Below are positions 45,594-54,689 of a stretch of 64,000 nt of DNA, piece by piece (the stretch's first letter is position 1; each line of letters opens with the position of its first letter). The notes below the pieces were generated by a model. The model was not told where the DNA came from. It was given only the letters and a program-made list of their open reading frames with translations, and searched no databases. Origin of the DNA: Vibrio sp. MEBiC08052 (lineage in GTDB: Bacteria > Pseudomonadota > Gammaproteobacteria > Enterobacterales > Vibrionaceae); the NCBI RefSeq assembly GCF_001506075.1, contig NZ_KQ947475.1:2920631-2984630 (forward strand). The letters are read 5' to 3'. A program made the translations under genes and the position numbers.

Positions 45594-46889
45594 ATGCAGA
45601 AAACATTTCACCGGGGAGAGATTTTACATTTCCCTACAAGGACACACAGTCCTGAACACGATTACCAGTATCTGAACGATGGTATTCTCGTTATCGAACA
45701 AGGAAAAATCATTGATTTACTCGATGCCGATGTTTTTTTTCAGCACCACTCTATTGCCCCGGAGCAGATAGAAACACATTCGGGATTACTGATTCCGGGC
45801 ATGATTGACAGTCATGTTCACTATCCTCAAATGGAAATGATCGCCAGCTACGGCCGGCAACTGTTGGAATGGCTCAATGACTATACATTTCCAGTCGAAA
45901 CAAAGTATGCAGACTCATCCTATGCAGCCCTGCAAGCAGATGCTTTTATAAAGCAACTGTTTGCTCACGGCACAACAACCGCCAGTGTTTTTGCCACCGT
46001 TCATCCGCAATCCGTCGATGCTTTCTTTACCGCAGCGGCAACTTATCAGGCCAGAATGATCTGTGGCAAAGTCTTGATGGATCGGCATAGTCCCGAAAAT
46101 CTACGTGATACTGCTGATTCAGGCTATCGTGAGAGTAAAGATTTGCTGGAAAGATGGCATCATCAGGAACGGGCATTGTACGCGATTACGCCCCGATTTG
46201 CGCCGACAAGCACACCAGAACAACTGGCGTTAGCAGGACAGTTGGCCCAAGAGTACCCAGATGCTTTCATTCAGACACACTTAAGCGAAAACACAGATGA
46301 AATTAACTGGGTCAAAAGTCTGTTCCCGGATTCACAAGATTACTTAGATGTTTATGAACGGTATGGATTAGTGCGCGACAGGGCATTGTTCGGTCACGGG
46401 ATTCACCTTGAGCCAAGAGAGTACCAAGCATTGGCCAGCAACCATAGCAGCGTGATTTTCTGCCCGACATCAAACCTCTTCATCGGCAGTGGGTTATTCC
46501 CCTATTTTACCGTGAAAGAGCATGGGATACCGGTTGCCATTGCCAGTGATGTCGGGGGCGGTACCAGTCTCAATCTACTGGTGAATCAGGCCGAGGCTTA
46601 CAAGATTCTGCAATTACAGCATCAAAACCTCAATCCTTTTGAATCGTTATATCTATGTACACAAGGGGCTGCTGTTGCAATGCAGTTAGATCACCAAATT
46701 GGTAATTTAAATCCCGGCACAGAAGCTGACTTCATTGAACTCGATGTCAATGGCACACCGATGCTCAAACAACGCATGACACAAGCAAAAACATTGGAAG
46801 AAAAATTATTTGCTTTAATTATGCTGGCAGATGAACGAGTTATCCGTCAGACCTATGTGAACGGACAACGGGTTTATTGTCGCTCATGA
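45594..46889 (+). CDS. guaD: Guanine deaminase
   Basis: A 431-residue amidohydrolase: metal ligands in PGMIDSHVHYPQ (about residue 68-79), the substrate region EWLNDYTFPVE, HLSENTDEINWVKSLFPDS, GHGIHLEPREYQ, and the Asp ligand in ASDVGGGTSLN. Length and motifs fit GuaD of the E. coli type. It turns guanine into xanthine, the substrate of XdhAB, so it closes the purine pathway encoded by this operon. A GGACACAC variant of the dispersed repeat (ACAAGGACACACAG, 45641-45654) lies near its 5' end. Confidence 0.93.
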   Translation: MQKTFHRGEILHFPTRTHSPEHDYQYLNDGILVIEQGKIIDLLDADVFFQHHSIAPEQIETHSGLLIPGMIDSHVHYPQMEMIASYGRQLLEWLNDYTFPVETKYADSSYAALQADAFIKQLFAHGTTTASVFATVHPQSVDAFFTAAATYQARMICGKVLMDRHSPENLRDTADSGYRESKDLLERWHHQERALYAITPRFAPTSTPEQLALAGQLAQEYPDAFIQTHLSENTDEINWVKSLFPDSQDYLDVYERYGLVRDRALFGHGIHLEPREYQALASNHSSVIFCPTSNLFIGSGLFPYFTVKEHGIPVAIASDVGGGTSLNLLVNQAEAYKILQLQHQNLNPFESLYLCTQGAAVAMQLDHQIGNLNPGTEADFIELDVNGTPMLKQRMTQAKTLEEKLFALIMLADERVIRQTYVNGQRVYCRS

Positions 46890-46958
46890 ACGACGCAAGA
46901 TTTTGGGACACATATTGATGTCCCGAGATCTTTCAAAGATAACCGACAAATCAATAAG

Positions 46959-47435
46959 TTACCCTCGATGACATTGAATGTTATCTGGTAAATTTCTGGC
47001 TTTTAACGATAAATGTTGTTGATCCAAGCGGACAATATCCAGAGTCCCGCCGGCATGTTTAGGAATATACTGTTTAAGATTGAGCATTGCTTCCCACTCA
47101 GGATGTGTGAGGTTCTCAACCTTCAGCTCATTCGCCTCAAGGATAAGCTTATCTCCTGCCACTTTCCAACTTCCATTTCCAGCAACAGAATATGACACTT
47201 CAATCGGCTGCCCCGGTAAACGGGCAATCAGTGTTCCTTTGGTTACATATTTATGGGACGCAAGATAATGTTCCTGAGTGGTTAGATTTAACTGATACAA
47301 AGGCTGACGAAGAGAAGCAGTGCAATCCCACTTTCCCCGCAATAAAGACACATTTTCAACGGCTTGAGCTGCTACCGAAAATCCACTGAATAAACAGCAG
47401 CATAGCAAATAAAAATAACGCATCACAATTTTCAC
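46959..47435 (-). CDS. Hypothetical secreted protein
   Basis: A 158-residue protein with a signal peptide (RYFYLLCCCLFSGFSVAAQA) and a beta-rich mature part: LRGKWDCTASLRQPLYQL start, then a run of strands (YVTKGTLIARLPGQPIEVSYSVAGNGSWKV). The GKWDCT opening and alternating strands recall small lipocalin-like stress proteins, but no family is recognised with confidence. Start is a GTG at 47435 or an ATG at 47423; neither has a strong ribosome site. It is convergent with guaD. Two repeat units lie just upstream of it. Confidence 0.65.
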   Translation of the reverse strand: MKIVMRYFYLLCCCLFSGFSVAAQAVENVSLLRGKWDCTASLRQPLYQLNLTTQEHYLASHKYVTKGTLIARLPGQPIEVSYSVAGNGSWKVAGDKLILEANELKVENLTHPEWEAMLNLKQYIPKHAGGTLDIVRLDQQHLSLKARNLPDNIQCHRG

Positions 47436-47500
47436 TTCATCTGAACAAGTTACCGAATCATAACTAATTTTCAGCTGAAAGTGTCAGAGTCAGGTTGAAA

Positions 47501-47560
47501 CTGTTACAAGGACAGACGCTGTTGTGGTTAGAACTGTTACAAGGACAGACACTTTTGTGT
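47501..47560 (+). repeat. Pair of GGACAGAC repeats, intergenic
   Basis: Two units 33 bp apart (cores 47510 and 47543), each in the context GAACTGTTACAAGGACAGAC (first with GAAACTG). The second is followed by ACTTTTGTGT, which forms a small ACAC/GTGT hairpin. This pair gives the longest repeat consensus in the window. Confidence 0.9.
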
Positions 47561-47688
47561 TTCAGAAACAATCAAATGATTAACAGGAGACGATAGCAGA
47601 GGAAATTCTTCAATTTGTCACTTGTAATTCAGTCAAGAACCATGCATCTTTAGTCAAATTAAATATTTGATAAAAAAGGATAATATAA

Positions 47689-48351
47689 GTGAATATATCC
47701 AAGGCACTATCATTCACCAGCATGATTTTATTAAGTGGTTCTGCAATGGCATCGGTTACGATTGATCTCCCTGAATCAGTTGATGTTCTGGTTGCCAATG
47801 GTGGTAAAGCAGATATATCAAGTGGTGGTTTTTTTAGTTCACAAAGAAAACTACAACTGGAAGATGGACTACAACAGATTGTCTTTCGTTATGAGCCTTT
47901 TTTTCAAGAAGGTAAAGACAATATCGGTGTAGAAAGTGATGTAACTGTTGCTGTATTTAATGCGGCAGATGCAGAACTGACACTTCGAGTTCCCCAATAT
48001 AGAAGTTCGCGCGAAGCTCGGGAAAATATCAGTAGTATGCAATGGTCACTCACTAATCGAGACGGACAAAAAATCCCAGTTACGCAGGATAAACTACTCA
48101 AAGACGGCATCCAATTCGGACGCAACTATTATACCGAGATGTCCGTTTACAATCAGTCTGACAAAGTGGCATCCGTTCCTGAATATGCCCCACAATCTGG
48201 TCTATCGAGCAAAACGATTCCAGCTCGTTCGCTCAAATCTTCTCAAACCAAAGCTTCAGCATCGACAGCGGAGACAATGTTGCATTATTGGTATGAACAA
48301 GCTGATGAGCAAGCTCGGGCTCGCTTTAAACAATTTATCAACCAGCAATAA
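47689..48351 (+). CDS. UPF0319/DUF2057 family secreted protein
   Basis: A 220-residue protein: signal peptide SKALSFTSMILLSGSAMA, then VTIDLPESVDVLVANGGKA and LEDGLQQIVFRYEPFFQEG, typical of the UPF0319 (YccT-like, DUF2057) family. GTG start at 47689 with AAGGA at good distance. The family is periplasmic or secreted in Enterobacteria and Vibrio, with no firm biochemical function. The tail is rich in Ser/Thr/Ala and ends in a helix (ARARFKQFINQQ). Followed by a strong 13-bp hairpin. Confidence 0.85.
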   Translation: MNISKALSFTSMILLSGSAMASVTIDLPESVDVLVANGGKADISSGGFFSSQRKLQLEDGLQQIVFRYEPFFQEGKDNIGVESDVTVAVFNAADAELTLRVPQYRSSREARENISSMQWSLTNRDGQKIPVTQDKLLKDGIQFGRNYYTEMSVYNQSDKVASVPEYAPQSGLSSKTIPARSLKSSQTKASASTAETMLHYWYEQADEQARARFKQFINQQ

Positions 48352-48408
48352 TCTTCTCACAACTCATAGTTGATCGTTCAGTTCGGTATCGAATACATTT
48401 ACCTATCA

Positions 48409-48450
48409 GTGAAGTGCCACCGTCTCTGTATCAGAATGGTGGCACTTCAC
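48409..48450. other. 13-bp perfect hairpin in the 48352-48748 gap
   Basis: GTGAAGTGCCACC and its exact complement flank a 16-nt loop, 57 bp after the UPF0319 stop codon. There is no T run on either side, so it may be a factor-dependent terminator, an RNA-stabilising stem or an operator. The rest of the 396-bp gap is AT-rich, with no gene seen. Confidence 0.6.
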
Positions 48451-48748
48451 CAATGTTTAGATAACTACCAAACAAATCTTTTAATCCATCAATTCGCTTA
48501 CCATTGTCCGATATCACGATGTTAGCAAACAATTTTATTTGCTATGCAACACTCATTTGTTTTCCGCGACTCAACAACTCAAATGTGAAGTCACTTCAAG
48601 TCTCACAGTCGCTATTCTCCGATGATGATCACTAAACTGGTATAAAAGATAACGTTATGGCAAGGTACTTATCATAAAAACAAGCCATGCTATAAAAACA
48701 AACCATAAAAATTGCTAAGTAGATAGATTGATTATAAGGATAAGCAAC

Positions 48749-50026
48749 ATGAAACCGATAGCATCCGCAGTCGCTTTATGCCTACTGATTGGCATAGCGG
48801 GTTGTCAGAGTACACCACATCAAACATCATCGGATAATCCAACCGACGAACAAACCCAGTCTTATGCACTATTTACTCATATCCAAGCCACTTATCAGCA
48901 ATGGGATAAAACGCTCACGGATGTTGAACCTTTCAAAATCTACTCCGAATCTCATTACAGAAAACTACAAGATGCATGGAAAGATGCTCAAACGTTATAT
49001 CAGGAGATTCAAGCAGATCCATCAAGATCCACCAAAAGTGTGTCGATTTTTTCTAGCCAAACTTATGCAGACAAATTCAACCAGTATATTGATACCATCG
49101 AGCAGCAGTTAAACCAACTTCAAGTCTTCAAAGAAAAAGCTGATCATTTTCTTGCCGATGCAATTGCTGAAATGGATTATTTAACCAAGATCGATGCACA
49201 ACACTATGATACCAGAGAATATCAACACGTGAATGGGATGTATCATGATCTATTTGAATATGTTGCTGAAGATAAACTAGAAAAAGCGCAGACAAAACAG
49301 GTGGTGTTTCTGAATACCTCTCGGAGCCTTGAAGTCAAGATCATGCGCCTCAAATATGTCCAGCCATTACAGAAAAAACTCACGCTATTAAAACAGGAAG
49401 ATTTTAACGAGGTGGCTCCCATCACCTTTGCTAAAGCTAGTCATCAAATCCAATTGGTCGAGGCAACCGTTCAGTCCAATCCTAGAGATATTGAAACCAT
49501 AGAAAAAGCAGCACAACTTGGCCAGTTTGAAATCGCTCATTTAGAACAAGTCACACACATGGTGAAACAATTACGCAGTATTGAAAATGGCCAATTCGAA
49601 CCAATTGTTCTTGAGATCGAAAACAAATTACTGGCTATTTCACAAGCGATCAATAATTCAGACTACCGAGATCAAGTGCTAAGAGAACAAACGAATCGTA
49701 TTTTGGAGAGTGTCGCAGCTCTTCAACAGTTGGCGCAAACACAACAAGAAAGTTGGCAGGAAAAAAATACAGCACAACAGCAAAATAACCAGAAGCTACA
49801 AACAGCACTCACAGAAGCCTATCAGCAGCAACAAACCCTACAAGAACAATTGCTTCAAGAACAGACGCATGTGAAAAATCTAGAAACGCTGGTTTCTCTG
49901 TTAAAATCACAGCAATCGTCATCCACAATTACCCCTCTGCCAGAAGAGCAAAACAAATTGAGAGAAGCGGATAAAATGCCGCCAACCCTACAGCAAAAAG
50001 ATCCAAAAAATTCAGAGACGCAGTGA
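48749..50026 (+). CDS. Coiled-coil lipoprotein
   Basis: ATG 48749 follows AAGGA and gives 425 residues: signal peptide with lipobox LIGIAGC (Cys19), then a helical protein with long coiled-coil stretches. The C-terminal third is very glutamine-rich (NRILESVAALQQLAQTQQES, later repeated QQQ/LQEQ), ending in a disordered tail. The second residue after Cys is Ser, so the mature protein is probably sorted to the outer membrane. No family is recognised with certainty; a structural or envelope-spacing role is possible. A strong terminator follows. Confidence 0.75.
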   Translation: MKPIASAVALCLLIGIAGCQSTPHQTSSDNPTDEQTQSYALFTHIQATYQQWDKTLTDVEPFKIYSESHYRKLQDAWKDAQTLYQEIQADPSRSTKSVSIFSSQTYADKFNQYIDTIEQQLNQLQVFKEKADHFLADAIAEMDYLTKIDAQHYDTREYQHVNGMYHDLFEYVAEDKLEKAQTKQVVFLNTSRSLEVKIMRLKYVQPLQKKLTLLKQEDFNEVAPITFAKASHQIQLVEATVQSNPRDIETIEKAAQLGQFEIAHLEQVTHMVKQLRSIENGQFEPIVLEIENKLLAISQAINNSDYRDQVLREQTNRILESVAALQQLAQTQQESWQEKNTAQQQNNQKLQTALTEAYQQQQTLQEQLLQEQTHVKNLETLVSLLKSQQSSSTITPLPEEQNKLREADKMPPTLQQKDPKNSETQ

Positions 50027-50065
50027 ACCCAAGCACAACTCATTCATATTGAATGATTTTTGAGT

Positions 50066-50099
50066 ACAGGGATGACAGATTTGTCATCCCTGTTTTTTC
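50066..50099 (+). terminator. Strong terminator behind the coiled-coil lipoprotein gene
   Basis: ACAGGGATGACA pairs with TGTCATCCCTGT across a 4-nt loop and is followed by a T run, 40 bp after the stop codon. The dispersed repeat pair begins directly behind it. Confidence 0.92.
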
Positions 50100-50100
50100 T

Positions 50101-50140
50101 AAGGACAGACATTTTAATACCTTTTCTAGGGACAGACATA
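50101..50140 (+). repeat. Pair of GGACAGAC repeats on the left flank of the RAYT gene
   Basis: Cores at 50103 and 50130 (27 bp apart), preceded by TTTTCTAAG and TTTTCTAGG. They lie 150 bp before the transposase ATG and point toward it. Confidence 0.9.
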
Positions 50141-50286
50141 TTAGACCCTGTAAGTATGTCATACTTTATTGACATCAAATTACATCGAAAAAACGGATAT
50201 AACTCGTATCATGAGAATCATCGTCTTTCTCCTTTCTTTTCAATTCGCCATACTTTCCGCACAATTGATCAACACGGTTTATTCCT

Positions 50287-51243
50287 ATGACCATCGCCAG
50301 AACAAAGTTGGTTTCTCCTGATATCACAGCCTACTACCACTGCGTGTCACGTTGTGTCCGACGTGCCTTCTTGTGCGGTGAAGACCAACTGACTGGACAG
50401 TCCTACGAACACCGACGTTACTGGGTTGAGCAACGTATTCTGGCTTTAGCCCAAGTATTCTGTATTGACATCTGCGCCTATGCGGTGATGAGTAATCATT
50501 ATCATCTGGTGGTTCATATTAATCGGAACAAAGCAGAACAGTTATCGAACAAAGAAGTTATCGAGCGTTGGGGAAAGGAGCATCAATTACCACAACTGAT
50601 TCTGAAATATCTAAAAAATCAGACCTCCGCTTCTGAAATGCAGGCCTGTCGAAAAATCATCCATCTCTGGCGAGAACGGCTCTATTCTCTAAGCTGGCTG
50701 ATGAAAGAACTCAACTTCAGTATTGCTAAACAAGCGAATCAGGAAGATCAGTGTCGCGGACATTTCTGGGAGGGTCGATTTAAATCTCAGGCTTTACTGG
50801 ATGAGAAAGCGCTGCTGGCAGCAATGGCCTATACTGATTTAAATCCGGTTCGAGCTGGTATAGCTAAAACACCAGAGACTTCAGAGTTTACATCGATCAA
50901 GAGACGACTCGATTCGCTAAATGCTATTCAAGCCCCACGATCAAGGCTCTTTCCATTTGTAGGTGAATCTTCTCAGAAAAAATCGGATGGCATTCCATTT
51001 CGTCTGATTGATTATATTGAGTGGGTTGATTGGATTGGACGACAGGTTCGGGAAGGAAAGCCAGGCTATATTGACAACAAACAACCGACCATTCTCATCC
51101 GATTATCTGTCAGTCACACCGATAGCTTCGACTTATGTACTCGGCTAGAACGCAAACGGTGTTTATGGGTTGGTTCATCGAAACAACTTCAAGTCGTGAA
51201 ACACCGATTGAATAGACAGCGTTTACATGGATTATCCGTCTAA
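50287..51243 (+). CDS. RAYT-type Y1 transposase (REP-associated tyrosine transposase)
   Basis: A 318-residue single-strand transposase of the Y1/IS200-like superfamily: YYHCVSRCVRRAFLCG at the N-terminus, the metal-binding HUH motif in SNHYHLVVHI (His71, His73), WEGRFKSQALLDEKALLAAMAYTDLNPVRAG with the likely catalytic Tyr182. This last block is typical of RAYTs, which are single-copy domesticated transposases that move or maintain REP-type repeats. The gene is not bounded by IS ends; it is flanked on both sides by copies of the dispersed GGACAGAC-type repeat. It probably recognises these. All active-site residues are present, so it may be active. Confidence 0.92.
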   Translation: MTIARTKLVSPDITAYYHCVSRCVRRAFLCGEDQLTGQSYEHRRYWVEQRILALAQVFCIDICAYAVMSNHYHLVVHINRNKAEQLSNKEVIERWGKEHQLPQLILKYLKNQTSASEMQACRKIIHLWRERLYSLSWLMKELNFSIAKQANQEDQCRGHFWEGRFKSQALLDEKALLAAMAYTDLNPVRAGIAKTPETSEFTSIKRRLDSLNAIQAPRSRLFPFVGESSQKKSDGIPFRLIDYIEWVDWIGRQVREGKPGYIDNKQPTILIRLSVSHTDSFDLCTRLERKRCLWVGSSKQLQVVKHRLNRQRLHGLSV

Positions 51244-51418
51244 ATAACGATCCAAATATCCTTCAAAATTGCACCTAATAACTCCTGAAAACTGCACCAA
51301 GCTAAGTTACAAAGACCTATACACCATTTAGCATTCTCCTATCATCTAGCACCCCAATCCATATCAGAAGATGGCTCAACTCATCACTCATTGAGAAACG
51401 ATGCTGTAGGCTTGGAAT

Positions 51419-51447
51419 GTGTGTCCTCGTAACAAAAGTGTGTGTCC
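51419..51447 (-). repeat. Variant repeat pair on the right flank of the RAYT gene
   Basis: GTGTGTCC at 51419 and 51440 (complement GGACACAC), 21 bp apart, in the context GTTACGAGGACACAC and ACTTTTGTT between them. The orientation is opposite to the left-flank pair, so the transposase gene lies between inverted repeat pairs. The gap 51244-51558 shows no gene. Confidence 0.75.
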
Positions 51448-51558
51448 TCATAATCTTGCCACTTGTGACTTACCAACGCTTGTGGCAGATTAACCATTCA
51501 AATATGTCTGAGATACACGTTGTTTATCCACTTTACTTATCATGGTCTCCCATCCTTT

Positions 51559-52739
51559 ATGAAAAAGCTTTCAAAACAATGGTTGTTATTCGGTATTATT
51601 TTACTCTTGGTTCTTTCAGGTGGTCTCACTTACTGTGGCTACAGCCGGAGCCACAGCCGGTTTACGCAACACAAACCGTGAAAAGAGGCCACATTGAAAA
51701 TAATGTCCTTGCGAATGGGATGTTACAAGCTTCCAAATTAGTCAGTGTCGGTGCACAGGCCTCCGGTCAGATTGTGAATTTACCTGTCAAGCTCGGTGAG
51801 CAGGTCAAAAAAGGGCAGCTCATTGCACAAATCGATAGCTTGACACAACAAAATAGTCTCAAAGAATCCCTCGCCTCTCTTGCTAGTTTGAAAGCACAGT
51901 ATCGTGCGAAACAAGCGCAAATCCGCCAAGCGCGACTGGCCTATGACCGTCAAAAAGCGATGCTGGCAGACAATGCCAGTTCCAAAGCCGATTATGAATT
52001 AGCCGAGTCGAATCTTGCTGTCTATCAAGCAGAACTGGATCAACTGAGCGCCGGTATTGAGCAAGCTGAAATCAATGTTGATTCAGCCAAAGTTGATCTC
52101 GGTTATACGACAATTTCAGCACCAATGGACGGCACGGTTGTTTATAGCGCAGTAGAAGTTGGCCAAACCGTGAATGCCAACCAGACAACCCCTACTATCG
52201 TTGAATTGGCAAACCTAAACCAGATGACAGTGAAAGCAGAAATATCCGAAGCAGATGTCATACATGTTCATTCAGGCCAACCGGTCTACTTTACCATTCT
52301 GGGTCAGCCAAACCATCGTTATCACGCGACTTTACGTGCTATTGAACCCGGTCCAACAGTGATGGACGGGGACGATAGCGATATGACATCAAATGACTCA
52401 GAAGCGATTTATTATAATGGTTTGTTTGATATCGATAATCCGGATGGTGTGTTACGTATCGGTATGACGGCCCAAGTGACGATCATCCTCACTCAATCTG
52501 ACGACGCATTAATTATTCCCTCTCAGATCTTACGCCCCAATGACCATGATCTAAACGGTTATCAAGTTCCGGTGTTGGTGAAAGGTCAAGTCGAATTTCG
52601 TGATGTCACGATTGGCATTAACAATAAAGTCCGGGCTGAAGTTCTCAGTGGACTGAACGAAGGCGATCAAGTGATTCTCAGTTTACCCAGTGGTGACTCG
52701 TATACACCTCGTCGTTTCCGTCGTTCGATGGGGATGTAA
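51559..52739 (+). CDS. MacA-type efflux adaptor with apparent frameshift in the signal-anchor region
   Basis: The main frame codes for a MacA-like adaptor from about 51651: QPVYATQTVKRGHIENNVLA, GAQASGQIVNLPVKLGEQVKKG (lipoyl part), a coiled coil rich in Ala/Gln, LGYTTISAPMDGTVVYSAVEVGQTV, and the beta-barrel. In that frame the upstream codons give no signal. In the frame one base off, ATG 51559 begins MKKLSKQWLLFGIILLLVLS, the anchor expected for MacA, and stops after 40 codons. The two frames join near 51630-51665, around a direct repeat ACAGCCGG. A lost base, a sequencing error or recoding are all possible. MacB and the channel follow intact. Confidence 0.8.
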
Positions 52740-52742
52740 TAC

Positions 52743-54683
52743 ATGAAGGATGCATTACTTCATTTGTCTGGTGTATCACGCACTTTTCCTGCCGGAGAAC
52801 AGACGCTGACCGTTTTGAAAGACATCAATCTCACGATTGAACACGGAGAAATGGTCGCAATTGTCGGTGCCTCCGGTTCGGGAAAATCGACACTGATGAA
52901 TATTCTTGGTTGTCTTGATAAACCCTCACAAGGCAATTATCTCATCAATGGACAAGATACCTCGACAATGCGTGGTGACGATCTGGCTCAACTCCGTCGG
53001 GAATATTTTGGGTTTATCTTCCAACGCTATCATTTGTTGGGTGATTTAACCGCAGTCGATAATGTTGAAGTCCCTTCCGTTTACGCAGGAAAAGCACGCA
53101 AGAGTCGTCGAGAACGAGCGAGTCAACTGCTGACACGTCTTGGATTAGGCGAGCGTTTAGATCACAAACCCAGTCAGCTCAGTGGTGGACAGCAACAACG
53201 GGTCAGTGTCGCCCGGGCACTGATAAATGGTGGTGATGTCATCTTAGCGGACGAGCCCACCGGGGCTTTGGATAGTCACAGTGGTGAAGAGATGCTCAAG
53301 CTGCTGCAAGAACTGCATCAGGATGGCCACACGATCATCATCGTGACACATGATATGCACGTTGCCCAATTCGCAGATCGCATCATTGAAATTAAAGACG
53401 GTGAAATCATCCGTGATCAACAGCATCACAAGCAACGGCACTATGTGCACCGAGAAAATCAAGCCCCGCAACCACAGCGTTGGTTCAACGGGGATCGTTA
53501 TATCGAAGCCTTTAAAATGGCTCTACTGGCCATGTCGAGCCATCGTCTCCGCACCTTTTTAACCATGCTGGGAATTATTATCGGCATTGCATCTGTGGTG
53601 TCAGTCGTTGCTTTAGGTACCGGATCACGACAAGCCATTTTGAAAAACATCAGTTCAATGGGAACCAATACCATTGATATACGACCGGGAAGCGGATTTG
53701 GTGATCGGCGGGCAGATCGAATCCGGACACTGAGTGCCGGTGATGGCGATGCACTGAAAATGCTGCCTTTTGTCGATAGCGTGACGCCATCGATCAGCAG
53801 TAGTGTCACCATTCGTTATACCAACAAAGCCGTAACAGCAAGTATTGAAGGGGTCGGGCCGGAGTATTTCCGTGTCAGAGGTTATGAGATTGAGACAGGG
53901 CAATACTGGGATAGCCACAGTGTTGAATCATTAGCGCAGGAAGCCGTAATTGATCACAATACCAAACAGGAACTGTTTCCGCAGAGCAATCCAATCGGCC
54001 AAGTCATTTTTCTCAATACATTGCCCGTCCGAATTATTGGTGTCACCCAACCGAGAGAAAGTGCATTCGGCAATAATGATTCACTGAAAGTCTGGGTTCC
54101 CTATACCACCGTCTCCGGTCGAATGCTCGGTCGTCCCCACTTGGATCGGCTCACGGTTAGAATCAACGATTCCGCGCCCAGTCAGGCTGCCGAGCAAGCG
54201 ATCATTGCTCTCCTGAAAATGCGCCACGGTACGCAGGACTTCTTTACGATTAACACGGATACTATCCGCCAAAGTATTGAAAGAACAACTGCAACCATGA
54301 CTCTGCTTATTTCGGCAATTGCCGTTATCTCACTTATTGTCGGCGGTATCGGTGTCATGAATATTATGTTGGTTTCCGTCACGGAAAGAACCCGGGAAAT
54401 CGGTGTACGCATGGCGGTCGGGGCAAGACAAAGTGATATCTTACGCCAGTTTCTGATTGAAGCCGTGTTAGTTTGCCTCTGTGGTGGTGTGTTAGGAATT
54501 TTACTCGCCTTCCTGATTGGTGTCATATTTTCGTATAGTGGCAGCAATTTTCAGATGATTTATTCCACAACATCCATTATCACCGCATTTCTCTGCTCGA
54601 CACTCATCGGGGTGCTGTTCGGATTTCTGCCTGCACGTAATGCAGCCCGTCTGGACCCCATCGAGGCACTGGCAAGGGATTAA
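52743..54683 (+). CDS. MacB-like ABC transporter (ATPase-permease fusion)
   Basis: A 646-residue protein as in E. coli MacB (648): N-terminal ATPase with [41 protein letters not shown] and [13 protein letters not shown]; then a MacB-type permease with a membrane helix at about 273, a large periplasmic domain and three C-terminal helices ([34 protein letters not shown]). It powers a tripartite efflux complex with the MacA-like adaptor and the outer-membrane factor, exporting macrolides, peptides or lipid-like molecules in known cases. The GEQTLT segment near the start is native. It starts three bases behind the adaptor stop. Confidence 0.93.
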   Translation: MKDALLHLSGVSRTFPAGEQTLTVLKDINLTIEHGEMVAIVGASGSGKSTLMNILGCLDKPSQGNYLINGQDTSTMRGDDLAQLRREYFGFIFQRYHLLGDLTAVDNVEVPSVYAGKARKSRRERASQLLTRLGLGERLDHKPSQLSGGQQQRVSVARALINGGDVILADEPTGALDSHSGEEMLKLLQELHQDGHTIIIVTHDMHVAQFADRIIEIKDGEIIRDQQHHKQRHYVHRENQAPQPQRWFNGDRYIEAFKMALLAMSSHRLRTFLTMLGIIIGIASVVSVVALGTGSRQAILKNISSMGTNTIDIRPGSGFGDRRADRIRTLSAGDGDALKMLPFVDSVTPSISSSVTIRYTNKAVTASIEGVGPEYFRVRGYEIETGQYWDSHSVESLAQEAVIDHNTKQELFPQSNPIGQVIFLNTLPVRIIGVTQPRESAFGNNDSLKVWVPYTTVSGRMLGRPHLDRLTVRINDSAPSQAAEQAIIALLKMRHGTQDFFTINTDTIRQSIERTTATMTLLISAIAVISLIVGGIGVMNIMLVSVTERTREIGVRMAVGARQSDILRQFLIEAVLVCLCGGVLGILLAFLIGVIFSYSGSNFQMIYSTTSIITAFLCSTLIGVLFGFLPARNAARLDPIEALARD

Positions 54684-54689
54684 TAACCA

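Noticed and set aside
50287..51243. Complete IS200/IS605 insertion sequence
   Set aside because: No subterminal hairpin ends or accompanying TnpB are seen; length and the YTDLNPVRAG block fit a RAYT, and only dispersed repeats flank it.
52790..52815. GEQTL in the MacB-like protein as a possible repeat copy
   Set aside because: The DNA is GAACAGACGCTG, lacking the GGACAGAC core, and MacB proteins have a segment of equal length here.
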